A DNA stretch of 64,000 nucleotides from Dryas octopetala (lineage: Eukaryota > Streptophyta > Magnoliopsida > Rosales > Rosaceae): the NCBI GenBank assembly GCA_963921425.1, contig OY992832.1:7502001-7566000 (forward strand), given 5' to 3'. Under the pieces are notes generated by a model, which was given only the letters and a program-made list of their open reading frames with translations, ran no database searches and had not been told where the DNA came from. This document shows, piece by piece, positions 12,403 to 27,472 of the stretch. Within the stretch, counting starts at the first letter, position 1, and the number at the start of each line of letters is the position of its first letter. Made by a program: the position numbers and the translations under genes.

Positions 12403-13678
12403 AAAACTTTAGAGTTGTGACCATGGCTATCTTCTTCCAGTATTTATGTACAGGTTTAAAACTTCATTCATTATTTTTCTTTTCAGCATTTCTTTTTCTT
12501 TTTTGCCATTTTCATTCAGGGATAAGTGGATAACATACACAAAATTGAATCTTATTCTCGCAAGTCTTGATACCCTTTTTACTGTTTTTTTCTTTTTGAA
12601 AATGTATGCTCAAAAAAATGATGTTTTCCTCTTTTGGTTCCACAAATGGTTTCAAAGACATATATGCCAAGTATGTATCAGAACAGTTTAGTTGGATGTT
12701 CTTGCTTCATTTCTATGAATCCTTTCAAGTTGAACCTCACAGTTTCCTCAATGCTGATAAAAATTTCCAACGCTGCTTGTTCATATTAATCGAAGAATAC
12801 ATGGAATTTTAAGGGGCTTTAAAACATGTAGGCACACCAAAAAAAAAAAGTGATGATAGGTAACATTAAACCAAAACTTTTTTTTTTTTTTTTTCAATTC
12901 TTGAACTACAAGAATCAAATTCTTGTCGTGAATAGATTCTTTTGCCATTGAAACTAAAATACCAACAAAAAAAAATGTATTCACCCCTTAACCATCCAAT
13001 CCCATGTCACTTCACGTAGAATAATACATTAGACACTTCTAGGCAAATGCCATTTCACTGGATAGCCGTAATGAAATACTTTATTTTGGTCCATGAGCCT
13101 TGGCTCAACTGGATTTCATAATACTTTTTTCTCTTCTATTAGTCGTAGACTCGTAGCTCAACTGGTATTAGAGGAATAGAAAGATTTTTTTTTTTTGGTC
13201 AATGGAATAGAAGATAGATTTAAGTTGAATTTTTTCTTGTTAATGCATAATTGACGTATTGGTCACGAAAAGTTTTTGAGTTTTAAGTTCCCAAAGTTAA
13301 AAGCTGGCCAGCATTTAGTTATGCGAGAATCAAAATGCAAGCAAAACAATGAGAGAAATAATTGGGCAGTTTCTGCAATAAACCTAATAATTCTGTCATT
13401 ATTTTTTTTTTTTGAGCGAAATACTGTCAACATTATCCTCAATGAAATAATATACAATAATTGTGAGTTGTGACACTTGTAAGTTGTAACCCCTTGACCA
13501 CTGCACATCTTTTTTTTTTTTTTGGTGACATATTAACACACAGCAATAGTAACCATGTAATTAAATGATGGAAAAAGAAAAATGGGGGGAGAGAGAGAGA
13601 GATGTGATTACCGGCTCACTAGAAAGTAAAAAACGATGAGATTGATATTTTCATATTGGTACAGGTTCACATAACATA
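12403..13678. other. Convergent spacer between the CAT gene and AIR9
   Basis: Contains the 3'UTRs of two converging genes (CAT on +, AIR9 on -). It is AT-rich with several T-runs and a short GA run near 13590. TAGCTCAACTGG at 13153-13164 resembles a tRNA A-box but no B-box or cloverleaf follows. No gene is seen. Confidence 0.5.
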
Positions 13679-16600
13679 CTATGTGTCTATTTTGAGGAGA
13701 GTATTGAGGGATGTACTATTGAATCGCTGAGCAAGGCCTCTGATCACAAGCACAATAATATCTCGAAGGTGCCTGGTCTGCACCATTAAGTCTACCTCAT
13801 TCTCGCTGTCAACTACAATTCTGAGACGATGTTGGTCATTTCGAAACAGCTCCACCTGCAAGGAAAACAAGAAGGAATACAATTCAAAGCAGGAAGGCAA
13901 ACAAACGGGAAAAGAAAGGACTAATAGACATATTTAGTCCCTCCACAAACCCAACCATTTGGCCAAAATTTAGGTAGGGGACAATATCTAAGTAAAATTT
14001 GAGAATTAACAATTTTCTGCCCACCCTCACTATAATAGCAATATTGCCAATACATGCTCCTAGATTCCACAATACAGTCGAAATAATAAAACAATCTATA
14101 ACTTGTCTGAAGAAAAAAGAAAAAAAAACAATGTATCAGATTCTAGATAAAAGATCAGCTCTATGCCAAATTTCAAATCCTCATATGATTGGGATTGAAG
14201 GCTTAGAACTACAATAATCAGCCCTGTGCTAAATTTCAAATTTCTCAGATGTGTTCATCGTTAAGAGCATCAAACAATTGGCAAAGCAAATTGGATTAGG
14301 GGCATGTATAGTAACACAAACAACTTACATGAAAGGGAGGTGCATAGCTTCCACGAATCTCGGTAGTTGGAAAAGAAGTCTTGGAACCAGGCTTTATAAC
14401 CTTGACTCTTTTTCTATTGACTTCAAGGATTCTTCTCTCAAGACTTCCCACGGCAGGAGCCTGCAATGAGAATAATGATAAAATTAGTCAAACAACTAAA
14501 TTTCCAAGCTTTTTTAGCAGTGAACACATTAATTACAAATGTAGAAAGAGAATTGCAAATGACAACCTTTTTCAGAGATTGGTCCTTGTCACACAATGCC
14601 TATACCAAATGTTAAAAATGGTTAGAAATGGTTTACAAAGATGTGAATTTGCTTAATTTTAGTAAAAAGTAGTTAGAATATACCACATCAAAGACAATAT
14701 AACAGTTTAATGATCGCCATACCTCAAATTTCACAGATCCAAGATCAAGCTTCTGCTTCACTTCTTTAAGAACATCAGGCTCTGCACGTAAACCAATGAA
14801 AATTTTATGAAACGGTGTATTATAGATTTGAACATATATTTTTGTACCAACTTTCTCAGACTAGAATTGGTAGAAGTATCAGCCTACAGAAATGCAAGAG
14901 ATAAAAGCAGAACAAGAAAAAAATAATCACGGATAACAACATACATACAAAAAGATTACACTTAAAACCAATAAGAGATGGGATTCTAAATTACCGACTG
15001 CAATTGGCTCTGTCGATGCAGAAACAGGTTGCCCCTCCACTCCATCCTCTCTTACAGGAGTGTAAATGGCAACGAGCCTGTACCCTACGTCGTCAACATT
15101 TGATTCATACATTCTCCCTACCTCCCCTGCAAGTAAAATTGTCCATTTAAATATTGCACAATGGAAAATTAATCATCTAATAATATTGTTCACAAAATTG
15201 AACCATTAGCCAGCCTATTTACCATCACAAAGAAATACAATAAACTGTACAAAATGTTGAAAGGAAAATGAATTGGATAGCAGTAATACTCGGGTAAGAA
15301 ATTCAGTAATATTATAAGTTTTTAGACTCAGTTGCTATAGATCTATTGTAAGTTACAAAGCCTCCTTGGAACTCTCAGGACAAGATGCATAAATTATTTG
15401 CAAATAGCCAGGGATATAAACAGTACAGGATCTTTTAATATAGAGTGCTGCTATTTGCACACCCTTTTGTAAAAAAAAAATCAAAACTCAAAAGAAAAGA
15501 CACACTTACCCCTCACCCAACACACCCTAACTCCATTTTTTCTCTTCTGCACACCCCATCAACAGACAAAAAAAAAAACACACACACCCCCTTCATCTCC
15601 CTCACCCGACCACACCCACCGGCCACCCACGCAGCACCCACCTCCTCCCTCCCCTCCACCAAGCCCAGCCCCGTCGCACCCTCCCTCCAACCCCGACCCA
15701 GCCCACCTCCTTCCCCTCCATGCACCCAGCCCGACCTCCTCCCTCCCCTCCACCAAGCCCCAGCCCCGTCGCACCCTCCCTCCAGCCCCGACCCAGCCCA
15801 CCTCCTTCCCCTCCATGCACCCAGCCCGACCTCCTCCCTCCCCTCCACCAAGCCCCAGCCCCGTCGCACCCTCCCTCCAGCCCCGACCCAGCCCACCACC
15901 TTCCCCTCCACCTTCCCTTTTCTCTCTCTGCTTTCTCCTTTGTTCGGCACTGGTTTGCCGAAAATTTGAGTTTCCTTCGGCAGCCACCCACCGAACACCC
16001 ACAAACCATTCGACAGCCACCCGCCGAACACCTACAAACCATTCGGCAGCCACCCGCCGAACACCCACAAACCATTCGGCATACATCCGCCGAACCTAGA
16101 GGGAGGTGGGCCGGGTGGGTCGAGGCTAGAGGGAGGGTGCGACGGGGTTGGGTGGGAGGGGATGTGATGGGGCCGGGGCTGGGTGGAGGGGAGGGAGGAA
16201 GTCGGGCTGGGTGGAGGGGAAGGAGGTGGTCGGGCTGGGGCTTGGGGGAGGGGAGGGAGGAGGTCGGGTTGGGTGCATGGATGGGAAGGAGGTGGGCTGG
16301 GTCGGGGCTGGAGGGAGGGTGCGACGGGGCTGGGCTTGGTGGAGGGGAGGGAGGAGGTGGGTGCTGCGTGGGTGGCCGGTGGGTGTGGTCGGGTGAGGGA
16401 GATGAAGGGGGTGTGTGTGTTTTTTTTTTTGTCTGTTGATGGGGTGTGCAGAAGAGAAAAAATGGAGTTAGGGTGTGCTGGGTGAGGGGTAAGTGTGTCT
16501 TTTCCTTTGAGTTTTGATTTTTTTTATTTATAAAAGGGTGTGCAAAAAGAAAAAACAGGGTGTGCAAATAGCAGCACTCTTAATATATAGTTGATGGTAA

Positions 16601-19600
16601 TATTTCAGACAATGGAGGTGCTATCTATACTCCATGACTTAACTATACCTGGTATAGAGATAAGATCAGGACTTCCAACCATTGATCTGAGCCACTGAAT
16701 TCTACTTTTGCCTTCCTTCCCTCCACTATAAATGCCACGTACAGCGTATAAGTTGGTGTGAAAACCCCTCCCTTCAATCTCCAGCTTATCGATTCTAGGA
16801 ATCCCTGCAGATAAAAAATATATATATATAATTTAAAAGAAAAATTAGGGGGAAATATGGGAGGAATGGGGATTCCTAATACAGGGAATAACAACATTAT
16901 TACAGCCAGTCATTAGGAAAGTGAATATGGTTAGAAGCAATAATATGGAGTCCACACCCTTCGTATTCAATTCATCAATAGATTGGTTTGCAAGCTTTCT
17001 TACAGAATATCCAGTTTATATGAATTAGGAACCCAGGAAAATCACTGAGACTCTAAATCATCTATAAGAAATGGTGAAACAATATATTTTTTTTTTTTTA
17101 AGAAATAAATTTCCAAACAGCATTCTTTCATCTGAAGCATCTAGACCAAACATCCCCAACACCTGAGGCCTAATGGATGAAAGAAGCATAACTAAGTTTA
17201 AAAGTAAGAGAGTAGTCCTTGAGACAAGTGACTACTTGGAAAGTTGGAAAGGAAATACCTGGAGATATAGGTCCAGTTTCAGCATATGAAGGCTCAGTTG
17301 ACCTTCCAAACACATCAGTCACAATGCATTCACATTTTAGACAGCGTCCAACATCCTCTAGTCGCATCTTGTAGGAGCAAGACCGCTGTGCGGGTAATGG
17401 TTCAAAGGTTTTTTTATCTCCCACTTCTGAAGAAAAGAACCTGCAGCATCCTTCCATGTCATATAATGAACAAAATGAACAATTAAGAAAATTCCAATAA
17501 ATTGAACGTATCTTCAGATTTTTTTGGTCTGGAAAACGTATCTTCAGATTACAAGTTAAATGGCATTAGCAATTCTACATGAGAAAACAAAGCTGCATGC
17601 CACTTGCAAATCAATATATTCAAAACTAGCCATCTGGTTATCAAAAAAAAAAATGTTACATAACACTAGGACCCAATCATTGTAAAAACTGAATTTCCAT
17701 TTAAGACAAGTCCTAACAAAGCAACAGGTTCAGGGATGGGTGTCTCAAACAAAGAATCAAGGAACCAGTGGAAGGCCAAAAAGGTCAAAATTGATGTCAT
17801 TGTAATTTGTCATCATGTTTAAGTTTTATAAGATGTATTTTCCTTCAGAATAATAACCAGAAATACCTGAAATTTTTTCTTACAACTGAACAGAAATGAA
17901 ATATTGAGCACCTAAAAGTGGTAGTTGTGCAAAGACATTTGAATGCAATCATGCCGCATATTCCTAAAATATAACTCCATACCATTGATATCTGACATCT
18001 TTCTTGTACTTGGTCCAAACAACCTGTTGAGTCTCAGTCTCTGGGATTACTTCAACAACTGTGAGAACATCACCTTCGATTGCCTTCCCAGTGAGAGCAA
18101 GCATCTCTAATCTTGGAAACTCTGGAGGGCAATGCCATATTCAAATTAAAATTTAAAATGATTTTTAAGATTCTCTATATAAGATAAATAACAAACCATA
18201 TTACAAATTTATTCTTCCTTTCAAGTACATGAGACCAGACCAAAAACATTGCAAGTCCATGAAGTTGAATGAGAAAGTGCAATATATCAAGGATCAGAAG
18301 TATTGGTATTATCAAATGGGACTTTTACCTGGTAGAATAATGTCAGTCGGCTCAGACAACCTCAGTTCACCAACCACTGAGTCTGAACGAACTGGTGTGT
18401 ATCTATGACATGCATATGAAAAAATTTGTTAGGAGAGATAAATTTTTACATATTCATCCACAAAACTCCTCATGCTGTACAATGTACATATAACTAACAA
18501 GAAAGCAATTATTGGGTTCACAAGGACTGGATTGGACACACAGATGTTAAACGTAGGAAATTTAAAAACCCAAAAGATAAATCCTGCTTATGTTACAGTA
18601 TATGTCAATAGTCGACAAATGATTATGACACCCATGTAATTGTAAAGAGCTTTACGGGTAGTGTTCAAAATTTGGTGGATTTAGCCCCAAGTAAGATCAT
18701 GTAATATATCAAAATGTGGCAGATTTAACCCCAAAGTAAAATTTTCTATGGTTCATGTAAGCTGCATGGATTTAACATTCCATACAATTTCTTCAATAGA
18801 CGTATTTTGCTTGGCCCCCTATCTACTCCCCCAGCCAAAAAATAAGAAAACACTACTTGGCATGACTGCAGAAAATGCAAGACAGAACCTTTACCCAAAC
18901 AATAAACGGCAGTTGTAGTCGGCATCAGTGACTTCATAAGTTCTAGAGTTGGCCCCATTAATAAGAATGATAGTTCCTTCATTAGTTTCTCGATACCAGC
19001 TAAACAGGCTTGATCCTTCATATCCACCAAAATACTGTCCTTCTCCAGAATAAACACTCAAAGACAACTCCTTCACACGAACATTGGAAACCACAGGAAG
19101 AGCTGCAACATTAATTCGCTACACATGTCAAAGAACAAGATCCAAAAGAAATGGATATATTTCTTTTAAAGGAAAAAAAGAATGGATATTATGAATGCCT
19201 TCGTATGTATGACCTAGGCCAGAGGTCTACAGTATAGATAGCATATACAGAGCATGCATTACATGGAACTGATCAATTAACTATAAAGGCAGTGTCAGCT
19301 AAACTGAATTGAAACAGCTGCTCAACCTTCTAACTTCCTTAAAAATAAAAAATTGAAAATAAACCAACACCAGATGATTTGTATGGAAGAGTGCATACAA
19401 TTGCAAATTAGAAAGACAGGACAGTTTTAATGATATGTCCTCGTATTAATGACAACCAAAGAAAATGAACTTATGAGTATGACAATAATAATTTAGAACT
19501 TAAGTTGTACCTGGTGCAACTGGAGAGTTGCAAATTGTAACTAGTGCCTTTCCACATTTGCCATCAGAACGAGTGGGCAGCCAATATAAGGCCAAATAAT

Positions 19601-22600
19601 CCCCCACATCTTCAAGTGCTGGTGTATATGTTCTGCCACATTTACAAACCATTTGAACATCCATTTCAAAAATGGAAAAACAGATTTTGAAACATTAGAA
19701 ACCACCTCCCGATATCAGAACTTACAGTGTTTTACCACATATAACGACATCTTCACATGCATTAGATATATCCAGCAATGCAGATCCATGCAGCTTATTC
19801 TTTGTTCTGTACCAAATATATTCTCCAACACCTTCCTCTCCACCAAAATATGTTTTTTGTGGGACTACATCCTCATCCTCACAACAATCAGGAATGACAA
19901 GCTCCAGTCCTACGGGATCCGCTGTTGCAAGAAGCAATAAAATGAATTGGCCATGTATAAATAAGCATCAAATTCTTTTGTAAAATGATGATTAAAAAAA
20001 ATGAAATGGATAATGGAAACAGTATGATAGAGATTGGAAATGAAGAAATAAATGAAAAAATATATATTTTTGTGTTGCAATGGAACTCAGTTAGCTAGAC
20101 TGAATTGAGCCCAAACAATAAATACAGTAAAAGATGTTTTGAGGCAAACAAATTGATCATCCTCACTACATGAGAATCTGCATAATTCTTCAAAACAAAT
20201 TAAATTACCAGGAGCAATCACATCGGATTGGATGTTCTTAGGATTTCCTCTCATCCCATCTTTGCGCATAGGAGTGTAAACAAGTTCAATGCATCTTCCC
20301 ACATCTTCAAGAGTCAAATCCAGAAAATCTGCCAAGAGAAAAGTACCATTTAAATTTGTAGTTTCATATGGATGTGCAAATATGTCTCATCTAATAACTC
20401 TATAAAACTCACCCTGAGCACTCAATTTCTCCTTGACACCATTACTTTTCACTCTAAACCATTCATAGGAGCAATTTCCTTTATCCCTGAATAACAAACA
20501 ATGACCTTTATTGAGGGAACAGCCACAAAAGTAAAGTTCCAGGTTTATCAGAAAAAGAAAAGAAAATAAGAATAAGAATCAGTCTCACCCTCCACTGTAA
20601 GAAGCAATGAAACTCAAGCGTTGTCCTTCTATCATTGAACCAAGAAACTCCAAAGACTGACAAGTTGGGGGGCCTGCATTGCAAATTCAAATTCATAATA
20701 ATCATCATACCTATTTCTTAATCTTATTTTTCAGGAAAGATGAATAGGTATTTATCAGCACAATCGCATGCCTAAAAAACTTATATGACTAGATTATTAC
20801 TGACAAGTGACAACCCAGTATGCAAAACAAAGTGGGAAATGGGAAAAAAAGAAATTACAGACCTTCATTAGACCTTGACATCCCAACATTAAGAGTCAAG
20901 ATTACTCTTAATGATAGATTTGTTCATGTATTAACGTTTTGTTAAAACCCTGAAGTGGACATCTTGTCCACTGCTTTGTAATTTTATCATTTGATAACAA
21001 TAAATTAACTCCTTACCAGGTATTATAGGTCCAATTTGTTCGGATAGAACAGTAGGACCACGAGCCCAGTCACTCCTGACAGGTTCACACGAAACTGAAA
21101 TAAAGAAGCCAATGTCATCAACTGAGAGCATGTATGAAGCGGTGGTTGCACCCCTAATTTCATTTTGTGTTCCCTCTGAAGTAGTCTGCAAATACACGAC
21201 ATTTCTCTAATCAAATGTTGTACCAGTTGACAATTTGCTATAGCTTTAAGAAAAGCAATCAATGCAAACAAACTCATAGATGAAGTGGTTTTTCAAGGAA
21301 CTTTAACTTTCTGATAATGGAAAATTTTGAATTACAAACAGTCTACGAGGCATGTTCATGTACAAGGTTCTGTTTAGCCAACCAGCATTTTGCAAAATGA
21401 GAACAGAATATAGCTTACTAACCGCAGAGTTAAATGAAATTACCCGAAACCAGTAGAAAACTGAATCTCCCTCTTCACCTCCCCAATATTTTTTGTCGAC
21501 ACTAAGCGTAGTTCCTTCAATGGCATTCCCAACGATTTGTAGAGAAAGCAATCTAGGGCTCCCTAATTATCAAGTAGCACACATCATAAGAACGACTTGA
21601 ACACAAAATACGCATATAAGCAAGTAAACTATCCACTATAGTTTGTACTGACAACGTACAACAATGTACAACAGAAAATCAATGCACATTGTACAAGAGT
21701 AAACACAACCAATAATCACCACCATAAATATTAAAGAAAAACATATAATGTAATAGGAACAAATGAGAGAACAAAATTACCTGGGCGAACACGTTCCTGG
21801 CCCATGCACGTTCTTGGCTCGCCCACAATCCCATCATCACGCACTGGGGTACACTGGAATGATACGAATTTACCAATTGCATCTTTGGTAATACGATACT
21901 GAAGAAGCCCTGCGACCTCAGGTATTAGAGATCCGGAGTCAGTTTCAACCTGTTGATTCCCAGGAAAACAAGCAACTATAAGCATATGTCCTCTACATAT
22001 CACCAAGCACCCTACTCAGCACTAAAAAAAGGGTGGACCACACATGGACATTTCTCCTAATAGGCAACAGGAACTATTATAAAAGAGAGAAATTATATGA
22101 TCAAAGAAATGATTCACTGTTAAACTTTCTCTCCTTTCTGGGTAGATAAATCAGTACACAATATGTATGATAGGTATTAGGCCTCCAATATCGTAGATCA
22201 ATAACTACATTTTTTGAAAAAATTTGAGAAAAGTGAATGTACCTCATGAAGATACCAGCTATAGATACTTTTTCCCTCATGACCACCAATGTAACCATAG
22301 GATGCCGTCAATATTCCACCTTCAGTGTAATCACCAGTAATAGATAAAAAATTTAGGCTTGGAGGCAGAGCTGCGAGAAACAAGATGAGAGTTAAGTGAT
22401 ACTCAACCACGTTCAATAGCAAAAATGCAGCTGAAAAAAATCTAGCCATTGGTTTCAGCAGATGGATTTAAAACGTCTTAAAAATGAATATCGATATTCC
22501 ACCAAAATTTCAGTGAAAATATCAAAAAAATTTGGGGAAACTGAGGTCAGTTTACACCAAGACAATAAAATACCAAAGTTTGGCAAAACACCACAGATGG

Positions 22601-25600
22601 TGCAAAAATGCCTAAATATCGGGCAATATTTCAGTATATTTGCTGACATTTTAAGCACACACACTGCATAAAGAAGATATACTTACTCTCAACTGCTCTA
22701 TCTGATATCACATATGCTGATTCACCAGATTCACCGTCTTGAGCCATAGGAGTAAATTTTGCTACAATATAATAGCCAACAGCTCCTAAAGGTATGCGGA
22801 ACGCCTAAACAAAGGTACCAACAATGGATAATTTGCATCGAATATGAAAGTGTAAATATAAAAGCCCTTCAATTTCAGGATTATTGAATCTGTTCAAAGA
22901 ATATAGGATCACGCACCTTGGCAATCTTGGATGTACTCAACGCTTCAAGGCCTTTCTCACCATCCAAAGTTGAAGAACTTGTTTTAAACCACTGTACTCT
23001 GCTAGACCCTTCAGTTCCTCCAGTGACAACACCAGTTGCAGTAACCTTATTATTCTCCCTTAGATCACCAATTATCTTCAGATTTATTACCTTTGGAGGT
23101 GCTGGAATTTGGGAAAAGAGAAAAATATGAAAACAAGAGGAAGTTAGTCACAGCATGCAACAGCATAACAGCAATCTACAACAATAAACAGCCGGAAGAC
23201 TTCCACAGAGAAAATGGCAGTGCATTCATCAATTTCAAGCACGCTTGATTTATTTTTAAGAACATAGACCAAATTTAGCTTCAAGATTGTTGACATTATT
23301 CAAGATACCTTGCTTCACCACATCGGACAGTATTGAAACAGATTCCCCTTCTTGCCCTAAAGAAAGAAGCACCAACCACAATGTCACATGACAGTTTATG
23401 AGTAAGCCATACTATGGGTATATATTGAAACGTTCCTACAGAGAAGGCCAATGGTCAACCTTCAAAATTGATAGGTATATACACAAAAGCCAAGCGATGC
23501 CCAACATCCTCCTCGGTCAAGGTATACACAGATGTACCAGTTGATACCAAAACAAAGTCTCTGTCAAGGAAAGCCATTAAAGAAAAGAAGGGGAAGGTAT
23601 GCAAAATAAGTGTACATTGTAGAGTAGACATACAAATCTCAACAGAGAGAAAAGTAGGGGGACAAAAGAAAAAAAGAGGTCAAAACTGAAAAAGGATCTA
23701 GGGAACAAAATTTATGATGAACTTTTTTTTTTTGGTGAACAGAATTATGATGAACTTCATCATTGAAAAATGAACACACAAAAAACTAACTAGGAAAGCA
23801 TATTTGTCTTCTGTTGAAGCATGACAACATATGAGTATACTAACCCAGTGTCCCTATGTTCACATAACCATTCAAACTTGCTGGGGCCCTCTCTTCCTCC
23901 AAAGTAATCACCAACTCCATTGATGGTAATGCCTTCAACAACATCTCCAACAATTCGAACATTACTGACTGATGGAGGGGCTGCCACCATGAAACATGAA
24001 TAATTAATATCCCTAACCATAATCTTTTGGGGCTAACAGGAAATACAGTGAAAAAATAAGGGAGAAACTGCCTCAATGAATCTATAAAAACTGATGGGAA
24101 ACAATGCTACTGTTTAGCTACAAGATGGTCTAATTAAAACTTGAACAAAATTAAAAACCTGCACTGGAGATTTTAACAAATATATACCAGATAAAGATTT
24201 AAGCCACAGCAGCTCCAACACTAAATCCAAAATACAGGATGGAAAAACAAATTGATATAAATTCCATGTTTGTGTTTAAAATGAAATAAATTAACAAAAA
24301 AAAAAAAAAAAGGCACAAATGCATAAGCAGTAACATATCTTATTGTTATCCTTCACAACAATGTAAAAGTGGTCCTTTTCACATGTATGGTTGAGAGGTG
24401 CTGATTTTTTGTTAGTTCTAACTGAAGCAAGGGCTCTTATTCAATTACTGTAGTTGCAAGGAAAGGTTCCATAAGTCATACAGAAGGAACAGTAAGACAA
24501 GTGAGGATTTATTGCATAAGGTGAATAAAGAAAGTTCCCAGCATGAGCATCTAAATACACAAGACAGAATTTGCAATGGTATATTGACCGAATTGTAGAC
24601 ATCTAGCATAAGAGAAACAAACTAAGCAAGGCAACCATAATTTTCATATTGACATTTTTTTATAAATCATATATTGACATAAGCATACTGGAAAAGTGAC
24701 CGAGAAAATCTTCACAAAAGTTTTATCACTTACATACCTGATTTTACAAAATCGGTGTATTTATAATGAGGTTCTCCTTTGGCACCTTCTTCTGTCACTG
24801 GTGTGTACATAAACACCAAACTTGAATCAATATCATCAATGGTCAATCTATACTCCTCATCTTCAGCTCCAGAAATAACCACAGGACTGCTGTTCCATTT
24901 TCTCCTCAACCAACTGAAAAATAGGAAAGATACATGTGATTATATTATTTTCTTGTGGCAAGAGGAAAAAAACATAATGCATATGTGTACATATATCTGG
25001 TACAGTACATACAAATGTGCAGACAAGCATAAATTTATAAGAAATAAATGCATGTGCATAACCTATATACATATCTATTGGACTATGATTTGTTCCCCAA
25101 AAGCTTAAGCAATTAGGGAATGGACCAGCAATGCAACTCAAGATAGCACCTCCCCCTATGTGCAGCCTCAAGTGGAAAGACAAACAGAACATATGTGTGC
25201 AACCCCATCCTGCACTATAAATATTTAACAAATAATTGGGGAATGGAGGATGAGAGGTCTGAACCCAATACCTCTTGAAACTAGAGCTCTAATACCATAG
25301 TGTTAGACTATCACCATACCCAAAATCTTAAGCTATTAGGAATTGGCCAACAATGTATATCAACCTAAAAATATCCACGATTGTCTATTCATACATGTAC
25401 ATGTACAAAACCATTTAAATAGGTGGTCTCACCTAGAAACACCTTTCCCTGGAGTGCCGCCACACCACGCAATCTCTGCATGGCCTCTGATAATATTTCC
25501 CTCTACCAGATCCCCACGAACATCAAGATTCACAACCTTGGGAATTCCACTTCCTTTGCAAGACATAAAGTAAGATAAATTGGTCACATGAAGACAGTTC

Positions 25601-27422
25601 CTTAAACCATATAAAAACTATCTTAATAAGCAAGGCATGCTTCAAGATAAAACTTTTTACATAGAAATATATTTGCAAATTAGTACATTGGTTTTGTGTA
25701 TTACATCATATCCACTCTACACTAAAATGAAGGCCCAGAAATACCCTGATGAAAAATAAGACAACACATTATATAGTCAATCTTATATATATTTTTATGA
25801 GAAACATGGAAGTTCATTGAAATTGAGAATAAGTACAGGCAAACATTACAGAGGACTAGGAGTCCACCGACAGTCAAGTCTAAAATCTAATATTGATAAT
25901 GATTCATTTACAACATTTTACATCAGTTTTAAGAAATTATAGATGCAATCCCCAATGATTCATTTATGAACCATGTCCGGTAGACTGCATAACAACAAAA
26001 ATATTTATAATTTATCCTCATTGTTAAATGACATTATCTTCTAGCAAGAGATGCACAATTTTCTGCTTTTATGCAGATAAGTGAATCTACAAATACAAAT
26101 TCCACAGTATTCTCCAGCTAACACATGAGAAGGTTTAAGGCTTATATGCTGGATAGAACAGCAGGAATCTTTATATTCAGCTATTTATTTCCAATGAAAA
26201 AGATGAGAAAATTTACCTGGTGAAACTGGTGAAGATATAGCAAAAATAGAAGGGTATTCCGTTTCTCCTAATATTGCAGTACATTCCACTTTCAAAATTT
26301 TACCAATATCTTCATGCTTAGGCCAGTAGACCTGGTACAAAGGCATCATCAGCTCAAAGTAACATTGGAAGAAGAATCAATTGCCACTCAAAAGTTCAAC
26401 ATTGACATACTGAAAGATTCAGTTACCTCTCCAGTGGCATCAGGAATAATGGCGAAATTGGACAGTGTTCTTTCTCCTACAAACCACTGATATCTTAAGA
26501 TTAATTGTGGATCAACAGCCAAAGTGCTGTCTTGTACAAAAGCGAAGTGGCAGCGACAAGCATCTTCTTCAAATGGTTCATCAACATGGGCCTCTTTGAC
26601 CAGGAAGCCCAGAGGCAAATGATCCTTCCATTGCTCAACTAGAAAGCGAAAAGTTGAGTCTGTACAAGAGACACGCATTTATAACTTAGACATTACAAAG
26701 AAAAGTTTCAAGTGTAATGCAAAATTATCCTCATATTCATAAGCCTAAGGTGTATTGTACATATCCCTGGGCATGTACATACGAAATTTATATGTCAGCA
26801 ATTCATTCATGTGTTAGGCCCAATTTGGTCACACGTGCTCCACGCCACCAAATATAACTGATCCACATGTTTGGCTTTGTTTGGCCACACATGAGGGGGG
26901 CGTATTGAGGTTATAAAATCTCACAACGAGCATTTCAAGCCTTGCACCAAAATATATTATATCTTGGGCCTCTCCACCCATTGTCAATAGTTTTGGTTGG
27001 ATACTCATAACTTTAACAATGCAGTTGAGTATAATGCATGGTAAATCAACAGATTTCTGCAGTCCCCTTATCCACTACTTGTGTGCATAGCATACAAAGC
27101 AACTTGTCTATTCAAAAGCAATTATGCAAGACAGCTTATCCATTCAAACCCTTAGAACTGAGTTTGCAACATAACCGCCTACAGAATGAAATAAAGCAAA
27201 TTACACACCTGCTGCATGCTCTGGACGACAAAACTCCCAACCATCTCTAATGCACAAAGACGTGTGTGCAGGATAACGCTTTGCAATTGCTAGCTCTTCT
27301 CGGGAAAGATCTGGCAGAATTTTCAAATTAACTTGTAAGAACACACTATAGTGATATGAAAACATTAGAGCAGGAAGCAGCATACAAAGAGTAAAAGCTC
27401 GTGTGTGTGTGTGTATAAAGAA

Positions 27423-27472
<50 letters not shown>

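Larger units (their letters stand above)
15443..16579. mobile_element. 1137-bp GC-rich palindromic DNA transposon (non-autonomous) in an AIR9 intron
   Basis: The element begins GAGTGCTGCTATTTGCACAC and ends with its inverse complement; the arms stay similar for several hundred bases. TTAATATA occurs on both sides (15435-15442 and 16580-16587), a perfect 8-bp target duplication, which points to hAT or a Mutator relative. It lies between the coding exons at 14995-15126 and 16649-16804. The inside is C-rich on one arm and G-rich on the other, with 95-bp and 33-bp tandem repeats. Long open frames on both strands are Pro/Ser- or Gly/Trp-rich by composition and encode no transposase. Confidence 0.85.

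Noticed and set aside
13143-13172. TAGCTCAACTGG, like a tRNA A-box (possible tRNA or SINE)
   Set aside because: No matching B-box (GGTTCGANNCC) at proper distance and no cloverleaf stems.
15445-16567. Long open frames on both strands (up to 321 residues, Pro/Ser/His-rich or Gly/Trp-rich)
   Set aside because: They follow from the C-rich and G-rich arms of the palindromic element, exist in several frames at once and show no known domain.
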